Positions 10,101 to 17,850 of a DNA stretch of 44,704 nucleotides are shown piece after piece. A model generated the notes under the pieces. It was not told the DNA's origin. It searched no databases and saw only the letters and a program-made list of their open reading frames with translations. The stretch covers positions 1 to 44,704 of the forward strand of contig DAOTXN010000147.1 in NCBI GenBank assembly GCA_034435435.1, given 5' to 3'. Source of the stretch: DAOTXN01 sp034435435. Its GTDB lineage: Bacteria > Chloroflexota > Anaerolineae > S140-20. The position numbers and the translations under genes were made by a program. The first letter of the stretch is position 1; every line of letters starts with the position of its first letter.

Positions 10101-11628
10101 CGAGTCTGTAGTCTGGAGTATCTTGAATCTGGATGGCCCTGATTTCTACACTCTGGCAGAGGATCGCGTCTCGCAACATGAGCTGCTCGGTGGTCATTTT
10201 GTGACTGTGGAAGAAATCCGAGCTGCCATCGGCCTTCAACTGCGCGCGGGGGGGCGTCGGCTCGGGGTGATGTTCGTCAACTTTCGTTCGCCGCATCGCT
10301 TCACCTTCGACGAGATTGCCACTATTCAACTCTTTGCAGATCAGGCGGCGGTAGCGATTTGGAACGCCCGTCTGTTCCAGGCGGAACAGCGGCGAGTCGA
10401 AGAGCTTTCCGGGCTACACACGATCTCCCAGGCTATCGGTTCACTGACCGACATCCAGGAAGTCTATCAGCGGGTGAATGAGAGCATGGCAATGCTGATT
10501 GGCGCAGAGATGTGTGCAGTTCTACTTTACGACGAGGCTGAGAAAACGCTTGTTTGCCAACTACCGATGTACGGCGTGCCTGAAGAGATCGGCAAACAGT
10601 ACCGCATTCCTGTAGACGAGGGGGAAGCTGCAGCTATTTGGATGGTGGACGATCATCTAATCCTCAACGATGTTGGCCAGTCTCCTCTGGTGGCCGAACT
10701 AGGATTAGGTGAGCTTGTCCAGGAAGCCGGTCTGCGCGATACCTTGCTGGTCAAGTTGACAGTGGGAAACCGAGATATTGGAATCGTTCAAGCCTCAAAC
10801 AAGTTGAACGGAACTGTTTTCACACGTGATGACGCCCGGTTGCTGCGCATCTTTGCCAACCAGGCCGCAGCAGTCATAGAAAATGCGGGGTTGTACGAGG
10901 ACTTGAAAAAAACCAGAGGGCTTGTAGAGGCAAGGACTGTCCTCGCCTGGATGGGAATGGATAGTAGCTCTTCGCGCCATGCCATCAATAATCATGCCCG
11001 AACTATTCGAGAACAAATCCAATTGTTGCACGGGGATTTGAAAAAGGTACGTATGGTAAAACAACGCTCCAGAGTAGCCGATCGACTTTCGATGATAGAG
11101 CGACTCGCAACCAAAATCCTGGAGAAACCGATTACCCCTCCACTGTCAACGGAAGAAGGCATGGACTTGGTGCCCGTCAACGCATTGATCGGCGAACGCG
11201 CCAGACAACTGTGGCAAAGTGATCCCTATAAGAGAGTAACACTTCGGTTGGATCTGTGTTTGGCTGACACCGCTACCGTGTGGGCAAGCCCTGAATGGCT
11301 GCGGAGAGCGTTTGACATTCTGGTCGACAACGCTGTGGATGCCGTCGCTGATTGTGAGAAAAAAGAGGTCACTATCGGTACTCGCATGGCTGGTGGAGGA
11401 GTAGAAATCTTTGTATCAGACACCGGTCCAGGAATTCCTCAAGAGATACAAGCTCGAATCGGTCTGAGGTTGATCAAGCCGGAAGATGCAAAAGGTCTAG
11501 GTATGGGTCTTTTAATAGCCCAGGCCATTGCCCAGACTTACGGGGGTGAAATCCGGGTGCTGTCCTCCAGCCCTTCAGGTGCCACTGTCGCCATCTGGTT
11601 GCCGCCTAGAGTAATAGCCCCAGAATGA
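7129..11628 (+). CDS. Receiver-multi-GAF-PAS histidine kinase, 1499 residues
   Basis: This is a very large soluble hybrid kinase. A receiver is at about residues 4-125 (LLIDDEKS, Asp in VALIDEVLLEG, Lys in YLEKPVNN). GAF-like domains follow at about 130-285 and 300-460, and a PAS domain at about 465-590. Four more GAF-like domains fill about 600-1275, each ending in a pattern like FADQAAIAIDNAR. The C-terminal part has a possible H-box (SSSRHAINNHA, atypical), an N-box (FDILVDNAVDAV) and G-boxes (VSDTGPGIP, GLGMGLLIAQA). No membrane helix is seen, so inputs are probably cytoplasmic small molecules such as cyclic nucleotides or redox signals. Its stop overlaps the next ATG (ATGA at 11625), indicating translational coupling to the receivers downstream. 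Confidence 0.85.
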   Translation: MSDERLRVLLIDDEKSLREPLEKFLEGNFGYWVDAVASGEEGLRQVQEAHGQYDVALIDEVLLEGPDGIETMQQIKALYPNVEVIIFTGWGPESKQRAIRAGAFRYLEKPVNNDELAMLIRTAAQQVRLRDIGRAILAEREPDQVLASIGRAACSLALADDAAIVLLDPATGKLRVYSNTYAAEQQWQKHFQDQNLSREIIRTGQVVQVPDTAQDERVNPQVAQTGIRSFVGLPIPGEGGNLGALYVYSQKPMRFEEWGTVAVLQTLAGQAGLAITNAQAFHQVRAHACYMEALVQAGQGLTKATHLEEQLALAWGFVREQLEVSTFFVGLFDREADVLTFPLAYDEGQPIEIPERILGGDPKEWGAAGYVVKTGQELYWPTQESSKAHCLSLGIKGIQIGKPCQSCFYLPLKAGNQVTGVVSIQSYSSYAFTPILLDACRALGSQLSEALENRRLFSELVETKEWREALIENAFDAVVAIDRNKRITVFNQRAEEMFGRTAEEMSGRTVARLHVDVSKAQEIFDIVDKEGAISGWKVELKHRDDTPIPALLSATLIRDSGGRPIGQAGFMRDLRKVNLLEERQQALMQVSQTITSTLELDTVLERVIQAAVAAFPAAQAGAIHLYDERSGDLCLRANTFGYSPSAAEALCFKAGEGIAGWVFQNRQPAVVDDAFQDPRYKWIEHPEVSAHRSMVCVPLEVRGQVIGALSLNTVDSAGVFHADDLGLLTTFADQAAIAIDNARRMHELEQMRRAAEAMARVFEPPQALQQIARSARQVLEADSSAIWSYDQVLDQFIPEELVAVGIPPDELERFRQEEPKPGRTADTVMQRGYIAVQDISQPEYEFLGQPTRRLLNRIGVRCFQGIALRVGEESLGVLYVNYKHTKTLGEEEEATLRTFASHAALALKNARLLTQMERTRRATEVIARVTVQEDLHHTLTTIAQHTRRVLSSDAVNIYEFDEDAGQFGEWTAEIVDARDPGSVRPADQLTRESVVWSILNLDGPDFYTLAEDRVSQHELLGGHFVTVEEIRAAIGLQLRAGGRRLGVMFVNFRSPHRFTFDEIATIQLFADQAAVAIWNARLFQAEQRRVEELSGLHTISQAIGSLTDIQEVYQRVNESMAMLIGAEMCAVLLYDEAEKTLVCQLPMYGVPEEIGKQYRIPVDEGEAAAIWMVDDHLILNDVGQSPLVAELGLGELVQEAGLRDTLLVKLTVGNRDIGIVQASNKLNGTVFTRDDARLLRIFANQAAAVIENAGLYEDLKKTRGLVEARTVLAWMGMDSSSSRHAINNHARTIREQIQLLHGDLKKVRMVKQRSRVADRLSMIERLATKILEKPITPPLSTEEGMDLVPVNALIGERARQLWQSDPYKRVTLRLDLCLADTATVWASPEWLRRAFDILVDNAVDAVADCEKKEVTIGTRMAGGGVEIFVSDTGPGIPQEIQARIGLRLIKPEDAKGLGMGLLIAQAIAQTYGGEIRVLSSSPSGATVAIWLPPRVIAPE

Positions 11629-12020
11629 GGGTGATAATAGTGAGCAAATCCTTCCTGCTAGTCAGCGAGAGATCAGATACACACTGGCCCCTCGTTTTGC
11701 GCCAGGCGTTGACCCCTCTCGGGAAATTGCACATCGTGTCAGAAGAAAAGGCGTTACAAATAGTGGCTCAGAGCTATTACGACGCAATCATAGTCGATGC
11801 AGGAGCAGTCACTGATGCAATTGCAATAGTCTCGCGCTTGCGTGCGCAACAGTCTAAAGCGCGTATCATCGTCGCCACCGCGTCTCCCACCTGGACAAGG
11901 GCACGAGAGGCCCTGCACGCAGGTGCAGTTGATTATGTCCGTAAATCATTGGATGAAAAAGAGCTTCGTTCTGCAATCGAAGCGGTGTTGGAGCTTCCAC
12001 TACCGCCGGCGCAACATTGA
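11625..12020 (+). CDS. Degenerate stand-alone receiver domain protein
   Basis: This 131-residue product has the size and order of a CheY-like receiver. The central strand YDAIIVDAG offers a possible phospho-acceptor Asp, ATASP corresponds to the Thr/Ser strand, and DYVRKSLDEKEL supplies the conserved Lys. The N-terminal acidic pair that binds magnesium is missing: the first strand reads MRVIIVSKS. I therefore call it a pseudo-receiver that may bind the kinases without normal phosphorylation. The start codon overlaps the stop of the large kinase gene (ATGA), and the next gene follows after 14 bases, so it belongs to the same operon. Confidence 0.7.
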   Translation: MRVIIVSKSFLLVSERSDTHWPLVLRQALTPLGKLHIVSEEKALQIVAQSYYDAIIVDAGAVTDAIAIVSRLRAQQSKARIIVATASPTWTRAREALHAGAVDYVRKSLDEKELRSAIEAVLELPLPPAQH

Positions 12021-12034
12021 AATGGAGATGGCAG

Positions 12035-12733
12035 ATGGCGACAGCAACTCTTCTTTTCGCTGACAATGACCCAGATTTCCTCAAAACCCGATCCGAGTTT
12101 CTTGAGCAAGAGGGCTATCAAGTGATCCAGGCGGGCAATCCTGCTGAAGCGCGAAGACTGCTCGAAAAAGGTGGGATAGACCTGGCAATTTTGGACATCC
12201 GGCTGCGGGACGATGACGACGAAAAAGACACCAGTGGTCTCACCCTGGCAAATGAAGTGACTCCTTCGATACCTAAGATCATTCTGACGAGTTTTCCGTC
12301 CGTAGATGCAGTGCGTGAAGCGCTGAGACCTCAATCAGGTGGTTTGTCACTGACTGTGGACTTTGTCAGCAAGAATGAGGGACCAGAGGCATTAATTGCC
12401 GCCGTCAAACGCGCCATAGCCGTACATGTTGACAAGCGACCTAAGCAAGTCGTTTTGAACCTATCGGAGCAGTTGGAGAAAGATTATGAGGAAGCCCGAA
12501 AGCAAGCGATTTTTACTCACCGTGCCAGGCTTGTCCTGATGGTGGTCGGTAGCATAGTTATCATTGGCGGCGTCGTAGGGGTGTTGTTGGGGCAAGCTAC
12601 GGCTGGTGCTTTGGGTACAGTGTCGGGCGTGCTGATAGAAGCATTGGCTGCTCTGTTCTCGAAATTCTCGGAAGAAGCCAATAAGCGGATGGACAAATAC
12701 CACAGAGAGTTGCTCAAACTCTATATGGACTAA
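12035..12733 (+). CDS. Receiver with two-helix membrane domain (TRADD-N-associated TM-like)
   Basis: A canonical receiver fills residues 1-130 (LFADNDPDF, Asp in LAILDIRL, Lys in DFVSKNEGP), with an acidic loop DDDDEKDTSG. After a charged linker, two hydrophobic helices follow (VLMVVGSIVIIGGVVGVLL, then a stretch from LGTVSGVLIEALAALF) and an amphipathic tail SEEANKRMDKYHREL. This tail pattern resembles the two-transmembrane domain found with TRADD-N in bacterial conflict proteins; that assignment is from memory and moderate. A phosphorylation-gated membrane protein is unusual, because receivers rarely have their own membrane output. I infer a possible membrane-disrupting or membrane-recruiting effector. 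The ATG at 12035 is preferred over the in-frame TTG at 12017. Confidence 0.65.
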   Translation: MATATLLFADNDPDFLKTRSEFLEQEGYQVIQAGNPAEARRLLEKGGIDLAILDIRLRDDDDEKDTSGLTLANEVTPSIPKIILTSFPSVDAVREALRPQSGGLSLTVDFVSKNEGPEALIAAVKRAIAVHVDKRPKQVVLNLSEQLEKDYEEARKQAIFTHRARLVLMVVGSIVIIGGVVGVLLGQATAGALGTVSGVLIEALAALFSKFSEEANKRMDKYHRELLKLYMD

Positions 12734-12765
12734 AAGTGATCCGTCAGAACAATAAAGGGGGAAAT

Positions 12766-14730
12766 ATGTTTGGGGGCCAAGTGTTATTTGTTGACAACGA
12801 TCCCGATTTTCTCGACACCCGCGCCGAGTTCCTGGAAAACGCTGGTTATCGGGTAATGAAAGCATATACACTGGAACAGGCCCGACAGTTGCTGGCAGAT
12901 GCTCGCGTCCATCTAATCATTCTGGACATTCGTATGGTGAATGAAGATGATGAGAAAGACACCAGTGGCCTCACTTTGGCCAAGGATCCGGCTTATCGTC
13001 CGCTGCCCAAGATCATTCTCACCGGCTATCCTAGCTATAAGTATGTGAGAGAAGTCCTGGGGCCTGCACTGGAAGGCTTACCACCCGCAGTGGATTTCCT
13101 GGCCAAAGACGAGGGTCCTGGGGCTATGATTCAGGCCGCAGCGCGCGCCTTTGCCCAGCATGTTCGCCTCAACTGGGACCTGCACATCAACTGGGACCCT
13201 CGAGAACATCTGTCGTTTCTGCACCTGGTCAGCCCGCTCCAACCCGACCTGCCCAATGATACCCTGCTTCAGCGGGCCGACGAGCTGGAAGACCTCTTCC
13301 GGCGCTTGTTCTACGATTACCAGCAGATTCGCATTGGCCGGCTGCTGTGGCACGATCAGGAGCGTTTTTGCCTGCAAGTCCTGGCCCAGTCCTCCCAGGG
13401 AGCGACTGATTCCCGCATCTTGGTTTGTGGGGGACAGGGCTGTGTAGAACGCGATTTGAAACAGGTGCGGGAACTGGCGCCCGAATCGGCCCAGGGGACA
13501 AAACTGGACAGCACAGCCGAGACTATGCATTTCGCGGCGGCGGCTTTTACGCTTCTCGGCGCTGAACTGGAAATCGTGCAGCCACTACGGGACTTGTTTC
13601 AGCATGCTCAGGAACGCCCTCTCAGAACTGCCTTTGACCACTTGCTAAAAGATGTCCTGTTGGCCTGGCATCAGCGTGGGCAAATGGTTGAGCAGCGGCG
13701 CGACCTGATGACACTCTATCGTCTTCAGGTAGGGTTGGAGGAAAATGGCTTTCCTCACGCAGAGGTGGAGCGTCGGGTAGAGGCTCTGATCCAGATGGTG
13801 CGCCCCTTGAGCGCCGTGGAGATCGAGCGCGGCGATGGAGTGGTTACCTTTCACTTCCCCAACCAGCCGCCGCTAGTCTGCCCGGACCCCGTGGCGGCTG
13901 CCTACGCGCACCTGGCAAGCTATGACAAACCGATTGTGTGCAAGGTTTCGCCCGGTCAGCTCACGGCTGACAATGTGCTGGTGGACGCGAAGCAACGAGT
14001 CTGGCTGACTGATTTTCGCCACTCGGGTCAGGTCCCCCAGTGGTGGAATTTTGTCTGCCTGGAGGCGATGGTCCGTTTTGACCTGAGTCAGGCTCCCGAC
14101 TTGTTGGCCTGGCAAGAGTTTGAGGAGTGTCTGGTTACGCCGACCCAACTCCACGACCGGCTGCAGATACAAGATGTCATCAGCGATCTGCGCTCGAACT
14201 TGGTTTTGATTGAGCAAATCCGACGTCAGGCAGGAAGCGAAGCGGGACCTGATCCATTACCCTATTATGCTGGTCTGTTGATATGGACTGTGGGGGCCAT
14301 TGCGGATCACGATCCGTCAGTTCTCTATACCCAGGCCGAACGCATGCGCGGTGCCCAACTGCTTCTGGCGGCTGCCGTGCTTACACAAAGGTTGGGTAAG
14401 ACTTTTTCCGCACATCAAGCAGGCCAGAGACTGCGCCTGGAAGGCGATGGCGCTGTGTGGATTGGGGATCGGTGCGTCGGTGAGTTGGGCGGGCAAGAGT
14501 TGGAACTACTCCGTTGCCTGTATGAACGGACCAACCAACCGGTGACTCGCGAGGTGATTGTAAAATCGGCGTTCAAAGAACCTTACAGGATAGGTGATGA
14601 CCAGATGGAAAGCCGCATCAATTCGCTGGTCAGGCGACTGCGAGTTAAGATTGAGCCTGACCCGAACCGACCGCGCTACGTTGTCACAGTCAGGGGAAAG
14701 GGGCTTCGCTTGGAGACGGAAGGCAAGTAA
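12766..14730 (+). CDS. Receiver-TCAD9-like kinase-fold-winged helix regulator
   Basis: This product has 654 residues. The receiver (about 1-135) closely matches that of the preceding gene, including the acidic insertion EDDEKDTSG, so the two probably arose by duplication. The central region carries a kinase/APH-like signature: SPGQLTADNVLVD and VWLTDFRHSG, where the usual HGDLxxxN catalytic Asp is not conserved, as in ternary-complex-associated domains (TCAD9 type). The last 100 residues form an OmpR/PhoB winged helix (ESRINSLVRRLRVKIEPDP, VVTVRGKGLRL). It is the only DNA-binding product of the block and a candidate for the repeats at 4698 and 14770. The ATG at 12766 follows AAGGGGGAAAT and is preferred over the GTG at 12736. 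Confidence 0.7.
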   Translation: MFGGQVLFVDNDPDFLDTRAEFLENAGYRVMKAYTLEQARQLLADARVHLIILDIRMVNEDDEKDTSGLTLAKDPAYRPLPKIILTGYPSYKYVREVLGPALEGLPPAVDFLAKDEGPGAMIQAAARAFAQHVRLNWDLHINWDPREHLSFLHLVSPLQPDLPNDTLLQRADELEDLFRRLFYDYQQIRIGRLLWHDQERFCLQVLAQSSQGATDSRILVCGGQGCVERDLKQVRELAPESAQGTKLDSTAETMHFAAAAFTLLGAELEIVQPLRDLFQHAQERPLRTAFDHLLKDVLLAWHQRGQMVEQRRDLMTLYRLQVGLEENGFPHAEVERRVEALIQMVRPLSAVEIERGDGVVTFHFPNQPPLVCPDPVAAAYAHLASYDKPIVCKVSPGQLTADNVLVDAKQRVWLTDFRHSGQVPQWWNFVCLEAMVRFDLSQAPDLLAWQEFEECLVTPTQLHDRLQIQDVISDLRSNLVLIEQIRRQAGSEAGPDPLPYYAGLLIWTVGAIADHDPSVLYTQAERMRGAQLLLAAAVLTQRLGKTFSAHQAGQRLRLEGDGAVWIGDRCVGELGGQELELLRCLYERTNQPVTREVIVKSAFKEPYRIGDDQMESRINSLVRRLRVKIEPDPNRPRYVVTVRGKGLRLETEGK

Positions 14731-14766
14731 TCTGGAAAAGCAGGAGAATCATCTTGTTGTGCGCCA

Positions 14767-14804
14767 TTTGTCACATAGGTGAGCAATAATGTCAGAATGA
14801 GGTG
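14767..14804 (+). promoter_or_regulatory. Candidate regulator site upstream of the SPFH gene
   Basis: The 249-base gap 14731-14979 begins with GTCACATAGGTG and, 21 bases on, GTCAGAATGAGGTG, an imperfect direct repeat spaced by about two helical turns. The first copy shares TTTGTCA and ATAGG with the leader of the kinase block at 4692-4705. The shared word suggests a common operator for the winged-helix regulator encoded just upstream. No confident -35/-10 pair was found. Confidence 0.3.
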
Positions 14805-14843
14805 ATGTCGCCCCACTACTGAATAAATGTGTTGTGCGATAAC

Positions 14844-14874
14844 TGAGAGCCGGCTATCACATAGCCGGCTCTCA
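14844..14874 (+). terminator. Perfect 14-bp hairpin after the regulator gene
   Basis: The arms TGAGAGCCGGCTAT and ATAGCCGGCTCTCA enclose the three-base loop CAC. The stem is perfect and GC-rich and lies 113 bases after the regulator stop. No T-run follows, so it may be a processing or stability hairpin, or a palindromic repeat, rather than a classic terminator. Confidence 0.55.
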
Positions 14875-14979
14875 AGTTGTGCTAGACTCAGAGTGAAAAT
14901 GCCAAGACCCCCACCACTTTAACAAGATTCGGAACCCAATTCGCCAAGTTGGTTCGTAGGATGTGAAGGAGGTGAAACT

Positions 14980-16389
14980 ATGAACGAGACAAGTTTTGAA
15001 CCTTCTGTAGGGATAGAAGATGGTCAGACCGCGCTGTGGTCGTCAAACGGCTCCAACTCTAACCCTTTGATTTCCCCCCCGGAGCAATTTTTTATTCTCC
15101 CCATCATCGGCAAGATACTGAATGTCCCGGCGGGCAGGTGCGCTGTTCTTACCTTCCGCGAGGGCCGGCGAAAGGTATTCACCGAGGGGATGCACGTGCT
15201 AGATCGAAACATCCCCTGGGGCGTCGGCCTGATCCGTTATGTGGATGTGCGACAACATAGCACTTCAATCCCATTCACCCAGGCTTTGTGCAGGGATGGC
15301 TGGCGCGGAGGTCTGGCGATCGAAGTTTGCTGGCGTGTGGGCGATGCGGCTCTCATTGTGGACATCGCCAATCCCGTTGGCGATCTCGTCATCGCGGCCA
15401 GGGCGAGCGTGCGCGCCATTATTGAAACGACGCCCCATGATACGCTTTTTGGCGGCATAGACGCAAGCGTTGTGGGTGCCGACTCCTTGGGCGACACCGT
15501 GGCCGCCAAACTGAAGGCGAACCCAGCCGTTCGCGGCATCGAGATCCTGCGCGTGCTCATCACCGAGCGTCGGGGTGACGAACGCCGCATCCAGATCGTC
15601 CAGACGGCCACCATTGAACGGACACGTGTCAGCAGCGATATGACGCTGGTATCGCAACAGATGGACCTGGAGCGCCAAAATCAAGCCCTGGTCGTGCTAC
15701 GGGCAGAGACTGAGCGCAAGCGGATTGAGGAAGAAAACAAAGTGCGCATTCAGCAAGCAGACATTGAGGCCGAGGTGATGAGGCGTCTCATTCAGACCAA
15801 ATGGCAGCAAGTTCAGCTCGATCAAGCGGCTGCGATTTACCAGCAACGCCACGAGCAGGTCCTTAAGACCATCGATGCTCACGCATTGGTGCTCAGCAAG
15901 GCCGCTGAACTGGGGCAACTCGAGGCATTTGGAGTCTCTTCCCGTCGCCGACCAGAATTCGCGGTTGGCGGTCTGGAAGCTACTTTGAATCAGGGACTTC
16001 ACAACTTGCAACGGATGCTCCAGGTACCATCGTTGATCCCTGCCCCTGGACAGATCGCGCAGCCCGACGACCGAAAGGCTCTGCGTATGCGTCTTATGAC
16101 CGAAGTAGATGAACTCTCTGACCTCGCGGACGTTGGGCAATGCTCCTTGGGTTTCGGAAGAGACGGAGAACAAGACCACGTGGTCGTTCAGGTGGGCAAT
16201 CGCACTGTGGACGTCGCCTGCTACCCTGGTTATCCTCAGGTGCCACCAGAAGTGCGTTGGGCCGACAACGGTCAGCAAAAAGCGTCCATCCGCTGGTCTG
16301 AGGATATGTCCTTGAAACACCTGGTAGCGATGCTCCAGGAAGACGTTGACGGGCAGACCTGCACATCTGGGCCGGTCTCTGAACCGTGA
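14980..16389 (+). CDS. SPFH/band 7 coiled-coil protein with UBC/RWD-like C-terminus
   Basis: This 469-residue protein begins with a 45-residue polar segment, then an SPFH (stomatin/prohibitin) domain at about 45-210 (VPAGRCAVLTFREGRRKVF, then GLAIEVCWRV). A long charged coiled coil covers about 215-310. The last 90 residues (about 375-455) contain VDVACYPGYPQVPPEVRW, the YP-x-x-PP pattern of E2/RWD folds, followed by strands and a helix (SLKHLVAMLQE). There is no cysteine at an obvious E2 position after that motif, so a non-catalytic RWD-type binding module is more likely than an enzyme. SPFH proteins normally organise membrane patches; no clear membrane helix is visible. A strong ribosome-binding site (AAGGAGGTGAAACT) precedes the start. 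Confidence 0.7.
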   Translation: MNETSFEPSVGIEDGQTALWSSNGSNSNPLISPPEQFFILPIIGKILNVPAGRCAVLTFREGRRKVFTEGMHVLDRNIPWGVGLIRYVDVRQHSTSIPFTQALCRDGWRGGLAIEVCWRVGDAALIVDIANPVGDLVIAARASVRAIIETTPHDTLFGGIDASVVGADSLGDTVAAKLKANPAVRGIEILRVLITERRGDERRIQIVQTATIERTRVSSDMTLVSQQMDLERQNQALVVLRAETERKRIEEENKVRIQQADIEAEVMRRLIQTKWQQVQLDQAAAIYQQRHEQVLKTIDAHALVLSKAAELGQLEAFGVSSRRRPEFAVGGLEATLNQGLHNLQRMLQVPSLIPAPGQIAQPDDRKALRMRLMTEVDELSDLADVGQCSLGFGRDGEQDHVVVQVGNRTVDVACYPGYPQVPPEVRWADNGQQKASIRWSEDMSLKHLVAMLQEDVDGQTCTSGPVSEP

Positions 16390-16480
16390 CGTGAAGCCGA
16401 TCAAGCGAATATCCAGGCACTTGCCCAAGCTTGAGCTTCTGGCAAGTGCCTGGGCATCTTGGTAAATACAGAGGTGGGCC

Positions 16481-17680
16481 ATGAAACAGATGATACCTTT
16501 TATTCACACCATCCACTGTCTTGACACGCTTGTAGAATCCGGTATGTTTGATCCCTTTGGAATCGTCTACGAGCACGTGGCAGGCTATCACGCGCTCTTT
16601 GCCGCTCAAGTTGTCCTCGAGCCATACGAGGTCGTCGCGCGGAGAAAACTGGGCTGGGTAGAGAGGGATCTGCTCGATGAGATTTTGGACCGCCAGGGGC
16701 GTTTTATTGCGAGTTTGCACTTTATGGACTCCCAGTCTGCCAGCCCAGACCCTAATCTGAGAACGGTGGCGCTGCGTTACATCGCTTACCCAGACACCAG
16801 ACAGGTGGACGTGATTTTGATGGGCAAGGCTTTTGCTCCAGGACTGGACCAGGCACGGGCTGCAGCACTGGGATGGTATGAAGAGATCAACGCGTTGCTT
16901 TCCCCTGACTACCGGCTTGTGCCACTCTGCTCACAGACAGAATTTGTGACCCGCTCTGGGCAGCAGTTGCTGGAAGAGGTTTCAAAACCCGAGGAAATGG
17001 CCGAGATCAGGCGTTTTGAGATGTTCCTTCCCAGACCTGTGGAAAAGGACGTAAGAGAAACGCATTATCTGGTCTACCCTTTTGCGTGGCATCGGAACGG
17101 CATGGAGCAAGTCTGGCAAGTTATGGCATCATTATCAGTTCCCACAGCCGTCAGCGTACTTTTGCGACCGGCATACTTGTACGAGGCCGAAGAGCTTCAT
17201 CTGACCCGTTTCTACGAGGCAGCAAAAAAGTTGACCGAATCCGGTCGTGCGACGGATCGCTTGTTGGGAGAACAAGCTCTCCAAATATACACGAATTATC
17301 TCTTCTCTTGGCGACAACCTTACCTTGTGCGGGTACAGTTGGCCGTGCCACGTGGCGTGCCTCGGACTCTGGCCCGCGCGGCAGGTTGCGCAATCTCCTA
17401 TAGCTCTAATACGGGTGGCGGAACAGGCTTTTCTTTTCCCGGTTACGAGTTCATTGTGCCTGAAGAACAGGAGTGCGAGACAGCGCGAGACAACGTATGC
17501 ATGTTAGAGATGGATAACTGGGGCTGCGACCAAGCCGCACCTCCCTATCGGCGGTTCCGTCACCTTTCGGACGTCAAAGGTGTTCAGTCTGTCTTCCGTC
17601 TTCCACATGTGCCAAAGGCGGGAATGCCTGGAGCTGCGTTTGACATCTCCACTGACGCTTCCATCGCCAGTTCGATCTAA
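16481..17680 (+). CDS. HerA/VirD4-like N-terminal region, ATPase missing
   Basis: The product has 399 residues with no recognisable enzymatic motif. The pattern of a membrane-side barrel followed by VHSV-type strands (ALRYIAYPDTRQVDVILMG, VSVLLRPAYLYEAEE) and the tail GVQSVFRLP resembles the segment that precedes the ATPase core in HerA/VirD4-type proteins. In those, a Walker A with TGSGKT follows; here the frame ends after 30 unrelated residues, and no Walker motif is found downstream. I infer truncation, probably linked to the recombinase genes that start 170 bases further on. It sits 91 bases after the SPFH gene in the same orientation, so the two likely formed one unit. The family call is tentative. 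Confidence 0.45.
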   Translation: MKQMIPFIHTIHCLDTLVESGMFDPFGIVYEHVAGYHALFAAQVVLEPYEVVARRKLGWVERDLLDEILDRQGRFIASLHFMDSQSASPDPNLRTVALRYIAYPDTRQVDVILMGKAFAPGLDQARAAALGWYEEINALLSPDYRLVPLCSQTEFVTRSGQQLLEEVSKPEEMAEIRRFEMFLPRPVEKDVRETHYLVYPFAWHRNGMEQVWQVMASLSVPTAVSVLLRPAYLYEAEELHLTRFYEAAKKLTESGRATDRLLGEQALQIYTNYLFSWRQPYLVRVQLAVPRGVPRTLARAAGCAISYSSNTGGGTGFSFPGYEFIVPEEQECETARDNVCMLEMDNWGCDQAAPPYRRFRHLSDVKGVQSVFRLPHVPKAGMPGAAFDISTDASIASSI

Positions 17681-17850
17681 CGAGCCTCTGTACGCCGGCC
17701 GCTTGGTCTGAACAATCCTGCGCCGTTTCTGCGCGGTCACCATTACAGGCAATCCAAAAACTGCTGATACCCCGGGCATCTTGGACGTAGATCATGCCAG
17801 CTATTGCCTGCATCAGGTGGTCACTGTGAGTTCGGATACTTTGTTACCCT
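17681..17850. other. Junction region without recognisable genes
   Basis: About 170 bases separate the truncated HerA-like gene from the recombinase fragment on the other strand. I see no open frame with family features, no promoter pair and no strong hairpin. It is the likely breakpoint between the signalling region and the recombinase region. Confidence 0.4.
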
